Source: Drosophila persimilis (lineage: Eukaryota > Arthropoda > Insecta > Diptera > Drosophilidae). From it: a DNA stretch of 64,000 nucleotides. The notes below the pieces were generated by a model. It was not told the origin of the DNA and searched no databases. It saw only the letters and a program-made list of their open reading frames with translations. Position numbers and translations under genes: made by a program. Within the stretch, counting starts at the first letter, position 1. Each line of letters opens with the position of its first letter. The stretch spans positions 620,001-684,000 of the forward strand of contig NW_020825324.1 of assembly GCF_003286085.1 (NCBI RefSeq), in the 5' to 3' direction. Positions 56,901 to 64,000 of the stretch are shown here, piece by piece.

Positions 56901-59900
56901 GATCTGTGGATCCGTGGATCCGTGGATGGGTGATGGAGCTGCCACGGGGGACCCAGCCACTGCCATTGGGGCACTGCCTCTGCCTCTACCTGTCTTGTGG
57001 CCGCCGCAGTGCAGTTGCTCATAATTTTATGGGAGCTGCTGCTTCGGCAAATACACTCGCTAAATTTATGCACATTCCAGCCGAAGCCCCAACTGGCACC
57101 GCTCCTCCCCCCTCTGCCCCACAACAAAGACAATTTGCATACCAAAAAATTGGAGGAAAATATCAAGGATAGTCGAAGCCTTGAATGCCCATCAAGATGT
57201 GTTGAAATATGCATTCCATCGGAATAATCTGTGAAATTATCGATAAATAGATATCTCTAACGAATGGATCTCTTATCAAGAAAATGAATGCTTTGTGGTT
57301 TCAAAGACTTTTCCTTTGGCCAAAATGATCATGCCCCATGCGAGGGTAGCCCACACCGAAAAAGGAGGAAGGCATATGTTTGCGAAGGTGCAAGGACGGA
57401 TGGCTATGGGTATGGCTATGGGTATGGGTATTGGGGATCCGCGCGCACTAAAAAGGAGCCGCCCGCTCAGTTGGAGCTCTTAACAAATTTGTTCAGGGCA
57501 ACACGCCCAAAAATCAACAACAGCGACCACAATTGGAGTCCCAGAGTGCCAGAGTCCGGGCGGGGGCTCTGGATCTTTCGGTTATGATATCTGAAAGATA
57601 CAAAAAGAAGAAAAAAAAAAAACAACCAAGGAGACCCCTGGCACACACACAGGTCCCTCCCCCGTTCTAATTACGAGAGCTGCTCGTGTGCCGGAGCTTC
57701 GGGTTTTTTTTTCAGATTTTTCAGTTTTGTTCGGCTTGTGTGTTTTTTTCTCTTTTTTTTTTTGGGTTCGATCTGTTTCGTTACGCTTCTGGTTTTTGGT
57801 TTTCTTTTCACTTCTGCGCTGCGGTGACAACATGAAAGGCAGAGGAGAACGGGAAGGCCAAAAAAAACCCAAGAAGAACGACAACTGCAACATCTGAGAG
57901 GCCGATACAACAATGACAACGCCTTGACTAAGCTGGGTCAATCAGCCAATGGATGGTTTCGATGGGGCAGGGGCACGCACCTCGGTGGCGGGTTACGGGC
58001 TACGGGTTACATGCTTCGGTCAGTAGGTGCGGCCCCAGTCCCAGCCCCAGCCCATGCCCCAAAAAACTCCATAGAGAACGTACATTTCGGTAGCTGCAAC
58101 ATAACTTTTCTTTAAGTGGAAAGATTGAAGCATGCTCCCTCCATCGCAGGGCGGGAAAGGAGCCACATGTAGCAGATAGAATGAATGATAATTATTGCGG
58201 TGAAAACTGGGCCCAAGGACACATGAAATCTGTGGCGCGTGGCGCATGGGGCAGGGATTAAAACCCAGGCGCGTATGCACTTCTACATGCCACATTCCAC
58301 GCTCCACGCTCCACGCTCCACTCGAGAGTCAAGAGTCAAGGTCTCATTAAATGCTAATTATGAACTATTTTTAACCCCATTAATCGGTTTAGCTCTTGAG
58401 CCCCTCCTCTGTCCATGGCTGGTTAATGCTTCTGCAATTTACCCACAGCATCCGCTTCATTAACAAATTGCAATTGGCAGGATCCGTTTTTGCATAGGTC
58501 TGAAGGTGCACCTTTCTCCTTTGAGATTTCTGTAGCGGTTTTTATGTGGCTGTAAGCCTTGCCACGTGTAATCGCATGACGTCAGTTGGTTGCTGCATAT
58601 GAGGGGCAAATGTTACAAAGAAAGTGTGACTTTTCTGCAAGGGCTGAGTGGCGCTGCTGCATGACACGCGAGATGATATTCATGCGATATGTTGCAGAGA
58701 ACACAAACAGAAACAGAAACAGAATGTATTCCTTGGGAAATACATTGAGACGATGATCCCCCAATCGATCCGCCTTTTGATTTCATAAGTATACGTCCCC
58801 CAGGCCCAAGGATATGGCTAATTGTATGGCTAATGTGCCGAAAGTCATGCCAATCAACCAAATGATCTTTGACCTCTGATCAGCCCCCGCAGCCACGCCC
58901 CAGACTGAATCTCGATCTTGATCTCGAATTACCCAAAAAAAAAAAGGGCGTTGTCTGGCGTTGTTTAGGCTAATTGGGCGAGGAGGATCGAAGGGAAGAA
59001 ATTCGATCTGAAGGCGAAAGAATTTCGTCTCAAAAATTTCTCAAAGATTCAGAGGGGAGAGAGAGAGAGAGAGAGAGAGAGGAGCTGAGGATCAGCGACA
59101 ACAATTCATCTCAATATGCCAAAGTCGCTTTCAACGATTGCATTGTTTGGACATCATAGAGAAAAGGGTCGGCCGCAGAGAAGGCAGACTGTGAGACGCC
59201 TGGGCACCCAATGGTAGACAGACCCAATTTCAGGAAGAAGTTGAAGCTGCAGCTTAAAGAAGAACAAGAGAGAGCCGCAGAGAAAGAGAAAGAGAAAAAG
59301 ATGAAAATGAAAATAAAAATAAAGAAAAGAACAAAAAGGGAAGGATTATCCCGGCAATGATCAACATGGCAAAAGAATGAAGACATCATCTCTCTACCGC
59401 TCTCAAACAGTAGGCCAATTCACACACTGATTGAATGGTCGAATGGTAGAAGTAGAAGTAGAAGGCCGAGAGTGAAGGGAAAGAGCGGTAGCCGCCAAGA
59501 GGGTGGGGGTGGGAAAGAGAGGGAGGCAGGCTCAGAGTGGCAGCAACTTGTATCGGTCGCTCGTCTCTTTCTCTCAAGAAAACTGAACAAAGGGCAAACC
59601 AATGCACATGCATCCGTGCATTGGTGGAGGAGTCCGAGGAATCCGAATCCGAATCCGAGGATGCCGATGCTGATGCTGATGCTGATGAGGATCGAGGACC
59701 GACAGACAGGCCGACGGACAGGTAATGTCGGTCCCTGATGAAAGAAAGTAAAAATCAATTTCAACTCGAGAAAAACAATTACTTTCTCATATATCGCTCG
59801 CCCGTCCACTGAGAGAAACGTGTGCTGATGAAAGGGCAGCATTTTTGAGGCTATCGATCGCGGCATGCGGCAGCGCATCTCGGTCGCTTGTAATAAGCCT

Positions 59901-62900
59901 CCTATTGATGTTGCTCGGGCACTTCATACACTTGTACATAAATTAAGGAGTGGGTTCTCTCCGTCTCATATGTACATACATATGTCCCATATCGGTACTT
60001 TCCTTCTCTGTTATTCCTTTTCATAGACCACTTTCCATACCTCCCCTTTATGCATAATCTTTCGCTCAGTGTAGCGGGAAAACAAATTTGGTTTCGAAGA
60101 CAGGCAGGCCTTCAAACTGCACACACAAATACTCGTACTCACACGAGTGCGTCATAGTGTCAATCAAAAAAGGTTGCACAACAACCATGCCACAACATGT
60201 TGAAGAGCGTTGTTGTTGTCATTGCAGATAAACTGCTGTAAATCTGTAGAAACCGTTCGTTCTCGTTCTCCTTCTCGGCCTCTGCATTCCGGGAACCCAA
60301 CAAATAATATTCTTTTCTCTGAGCGAAGCGAACCCCTTTGCCTTCCATTGAATCTGGGAAAATTCGGCTTCGGCCCCCGCCCAAAGAGAGACAACAGTTT
60401 GATTTGATTTAACCTGGCCCAATGTGGAGGCCCAGAGACTTAGCCGTGTGTCTCTCTCTCTCTCTCTCTCTCTGTCCGATAAGGCAATCTGTTCACTCTC
60501 CATTGTTGGGTTTGTTGGTGTTTTGTCAGCATTGGGCCATAAGCCCAGCGAAAGACGGTGGAAAATTTTGATTGACAATGCTCATTGTGCCCTTGCAGGG
60601 GGGTACTCTGACTTTGACAGGGAATCCGAGAAGGAAGCATCATCCTTGAGAGGAGAAATATCAACTATAAAACTTTAGAAATCTGACTACTCTATCATTT
60701 GTAGCGTATCTTCAGCTTCGGCCCACAATTTGTTGAGTTTTTGTTTGTTTGGTTGCTTATTGTTGAAGCGACAGCAACACCCAAATCCAAATCCGAATCC
60801 AAATGTTGTATTCGAAAACTTTTCGTGTTCGGAAGGCAGTCAATCAAAAATTTTCAATTGAATCTTTCCTTGAAGTGTTTTTTCTCTTAGCTGGTTGCGC
60901 GTTTTCCCTTGTGAATGGGATATCGAGCACCTTCTGTGGCCAGTGCTGCCCATTGGCTCGCCTGCCCTACTGGTGCTGCCAATTTCTGTAAAGATGAGCG
61001 AGCCCGAAGCTCTCTCTTTTTAATCCCGATTGTGTGCCACAGAACATTACATGAAACACATTACAGGATGGTTGCTGGTTGCACCGCCATTTGAGGCATA
61101 ACCTTTTTGCGTAACACTTTAACGTAACGCAAAGCAGTGAGTAAAATCCGTTACGAGTTGCAGATTTTATTTTTCTTTGCCTGAAAAAAAAAATAGAGAA
61201 CAACTGGAAGGGCAAATCTTTGCACACTCTCTCGTAACGTAACCCGCTGAAAAATGCACGAAAATTGCGCATACGCCGCGTGTGTCGCTCTATCTGTCTG
61301 TCTTTCTCTCTCTGTGCCGCTCAATACGTTCAACTGTAAATAATAGGGGGAAAATTTCAATTCGAAATTCCAATTTCCAACAATAACACAAAATCCGTAT
61401 CCACATATCTACATACGAGAGTATCTTTCTTTTGTATCTTTGTATCTGTTCGCTGTTGTGTTTGGCTGTGGCATTGTGCAGGCATTTCCGGTGTGTGGCT
61501 CTAAAGGAAATTTTTTATGACGTCAACACACACACAGACACACAGAGACATAAAAAACAATCCGCTGCACCAAAAAAAAATCTTTAAAAAAAGATGAAGA
61601 AAAATAGTAATAATAATAAAAAAAAATAAAAACGATTGAAGTTGAAAATTTAAAGTTTTCTTTTCTTATTTTCGTTTTTTTTTTTTTTTGGGTTGCATGG
61701 AAACCAATAAAAAGAGAAACATGAAATCGAATAAAAACGTAACAATGTTGTTGCCCTACCCTCTGCCTACCTTTGCCATCTACGCAATCCAGCAGATACT
61801 TTTGTAATTCGAATCATTATATTATGTGTGTATCTAGAATCGATGGAAATGTAGAAACTTTCCTATTCGGCAAGAAATTTGATTATCAAAAGCGTAATCT
61901 CACAGAATCTTTGGTATTTTCTAAAAAAAAAAATATCATCATATTTGCAAAAATCTTGAAAATAAATCTGATAGGTTTCCCACATAAATTCGCATAGAAA
62001 ACCATAAAAAACTATCGCTCAAAGCTTTGGACCTCGTTGCCACTCTTTCTTTCTTCTAATATCGAATCAATACGTCATATAGCGATGGATTTGCATGGGT
62101 ATCTACTGCTTGACACCTCAAAGATAGCCTTATTTTCTCGCTTTTTGTTGTTTGGTTGTTTGTGTTTTTTTTTTGGCAATGGGCCTACAAATTGGCTGCC
62201 TTGTCTTGGTCACATATTCGTGGCGTCCAAATATGCATAATTAATTTTGTTTTATTTTTGTTCCTCCTCCAGCCCCCGTCTGTTCCCTCTTTTCTGCTCG
62301 TCAGATTTTCTATGCAAACAACAAGAAGAAGAGACTCAAAAAATTAATAATAATACAAAAGAAGCTACTGGGGAACGATCCCTGTATCTGTATCTGTATC
62401 TGTATCTGCATCTGTATCTTTCTCTGTTTCTGAAACCATCTCTTTTTCTCTACAAAACGGTTCCCTCTTCTTCTCCACTGCTCCACTGCTGCTTCTCTTC
62501 GTGTTCTTCGTTTTGCTTTGGTTTTTTGTTTAATAATGAGACGACATTTCGAACGCATAAAATCGTCATAATAATTTTTGATATATGAAGCAGCATATAC
62601 AGGCGGTGTACAGGCGCGCTAATATCAAACGAATTCTTTTCAAGATAAAGAAGCAGCCAGCAAGACAGGAAGCTCAAGCCGCTCTGAAGATACCCTTCCA
62701 GCAACATGTATAGATGAAAATACCAGGCATTGTGCACTTTTTCAGCGAGATATCTTCGAACTTGAGAATTTTTCAAGGGCACAGGAAGTAGGATATGGCC
62801 TCATCGGTGCTCCTTATTGATTCGAAAGCCCCTACCAAATCTATATACAAAATCATCGTAGCTTCCTCTGCAAGGGTATCACAAAAATAAAAACCGAAGC

Positions 62901-64000
62901 GAAACCGAAGAGTCAAAGAGTCGTTCGGCCACGACTCTGCGCTGCGCTGCGCTGCGCAGTGTCTCCATCTCCCCCACTCGGAAACTTGATTTTGTTTTTG
63001 TGGAGCTGTGTGTGGAGCGACAGTAGCAGCTCCTTGGATGAAGCACAGGGGGAAGGGAGAGTGTGGGCTAGGCTGTGCACCCATTAAGTACTGGCCAAAC
63101 GACACAGCAGCAGCAGTGAAAGCAAAGACGTTTTTGGAGTAGATATATGACAATTACTCGCTGTATTATAGGCTCTTAGAATTTGGAAAAAGGTTTATCG
63201 AAAATAAAGGGAACCATTGGTAAAAAATTGACTTGTCCTTCATTTTATTTGCTAGATTTTTGTTTTTTTTTTTCTGCTGATTCGTTTAGGCGGTGCTTAA
63301 GAGGAGGGGCTGCCGCTTGATGCTGACACTGAGGCTGACCAATTCTTATAAGAAAAGCCCCCCAAAAGACGCAAGAGGCAAAAGACATAAATAAAGAAGA
63401 GAGCCACAGCGAAGAAGAGTCTGAAAAATCGACAACAACAGCAGAAGCGGTAGCCAAAGCTCAAGGTATATTTCAGAGAGAGTAAGGCAACGGACAAAAG
63501 CTGACGAGAGAGAAGGAGAGAGCTAGCCCAATTGCGCTCTGCGACACAACGAGAGTGTGCTTGGGCCTAGTCGTTGGTTGGAGCTATCAGTGCCTCACCT
63601 TGTGCGCAATATACCCTGCAGATGCTGCAGTGCAGAGCGAGAGAGCGAGAGAGCGAGGGAGAGAAAGAAAGAAAAAGAAGCAGCATTAATCGTAACAATG
63701 TTATTAGTCGTACAACAGGGGATTAGGCTACCGATTCGTGCATCCCCGAGAGAGAGGATGGGGACCACGACGACTCTCCCCCTCACGCTCCCACCTCCTC
63801 TCCAACATCGTAGCACTCTTTTGTTACCTCTTCTCTCTTTGTTGTTGTTGTTGGGTTTTGTGGGGGGGAATGGTGGATGGGGGAGGGCGAAGCGATGCGA
63901 TTCTGCTTCTGCTTCTGCCTTGGCTTCTGCGTTCTGCGTTAGTCTGCTTCTTCTTTTTGTATTCTTTTTCTCTTCTTTCTTTCTTTATTTTGGGCGCGTT

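Larger units (their letters stand above)
47930..64000. other. Long gene-free region with simple repeats (to window end)
   Basis: No supported coding exon in 16 kb. Repeats include CA at about 48742-48771, CTGG near 49752-49790, GTCCT near 50060-50110, a TTGATTGGTGA minisatellite (about 53904-53963), AG at about 55544-55562, GATCTGTG near 56891-56925, GA at about 59058-59082, TGATGC at about 59670-59690, CT at about 60452-60474 and CTGTAT at about 62379-62420. AT-rich stretches at 48990-49690 and 55040-55500. It could be an intron of a gene extending past 64000 or a regulatory desert. Confidence 0.5.

Noticed and set aside
1..64000. tRNA, rRNA, snRNA genes, CRISPR arrays, prokaryotic operons or prophage
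   Set aside because: No tRNA B-box/cloverleaf, no spaced direct-repeat array and no bacterial gene organisation seen; the window is plainly insect nuclear DNA. A covariance-model search would be needed to exclude small ncRNAs.

Overview
This is animal nuclear DNA, almost certainly from a Drosophila fly. The genes have short introns (about 50-80 nt) with GT/AG ends. Intergenic DNA is rich in CA, GA, CAG and hexamer microsatellites. INE-1/DINE-1-like elements are present, and the promoters carry fly core motifs (DRE, Ohler motifs 1 and 6, TATA+Inr). Every gene recognised has an X-linked (Muller A) orthologue in D. melanogaster as far as I recall. The precise species cannot be read off; an obscura-group fly is only a guess.

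Layout. 1-6.2 kb is a compact ribosome-biogenesis block: Utp11 (-, cut by the window edge), the Nat10/l(1)G0020 RNA acetyltransferase (+) and Nop53 (-). 7.6-9.0 kb holds an ecdysteroid-kinase-like gene (+). 9.8-13.0 kb holds a beta-hexosaminidase of the Hexo2 type (-) with two tandemly duplicated signal-peptide first exons. 13-31 kb is gene-poor, with an INE-1-like element, two broken LINE fragments and many simple repeats. 31.0-32.2 kb is a paired-like homeobox gene (+). 35.5-36.6 kb is palmitoyl-protein thioesterase 1 (+). 37.4-38.3 kb is an alpha-carbonic anhydrase (-) with a candidate upstream cistron and a distal leader exon. 43.5-46.3 kb is Rubicon (-). 47-64 kb shows no convincing protein gene and may be intronic or intergenic regulatory DNA.

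Connections. Utp11, Nat10 and Nop53 all act in the nucleolus. Nat10 and Nop53 share an identical CACGTG-containing 11-mer just upstream of their start codons. A roughly 200-bp tandem repeat family sits directly behind the promoters of three minus-strand transcription units (Nop53, the carbonic anhydrase leader, Rubicon); two of the copies carry a perfect motif 6. Hexosaminidase, PPT1 and Rubicon all touch lysosomal or autophagic biology, but nothing in the sequence shows that they are co-regulated.

No prokaryote-style gene system, CRISPR array, tRNA or rRNA gene was seen. The most interesting structures are the duplicated Hexo2 first exon and promoter, the promoter-associated repeat family, the possible dicistronic carbonic anhydrase transcript, and a one-strand array of GATA motifs.
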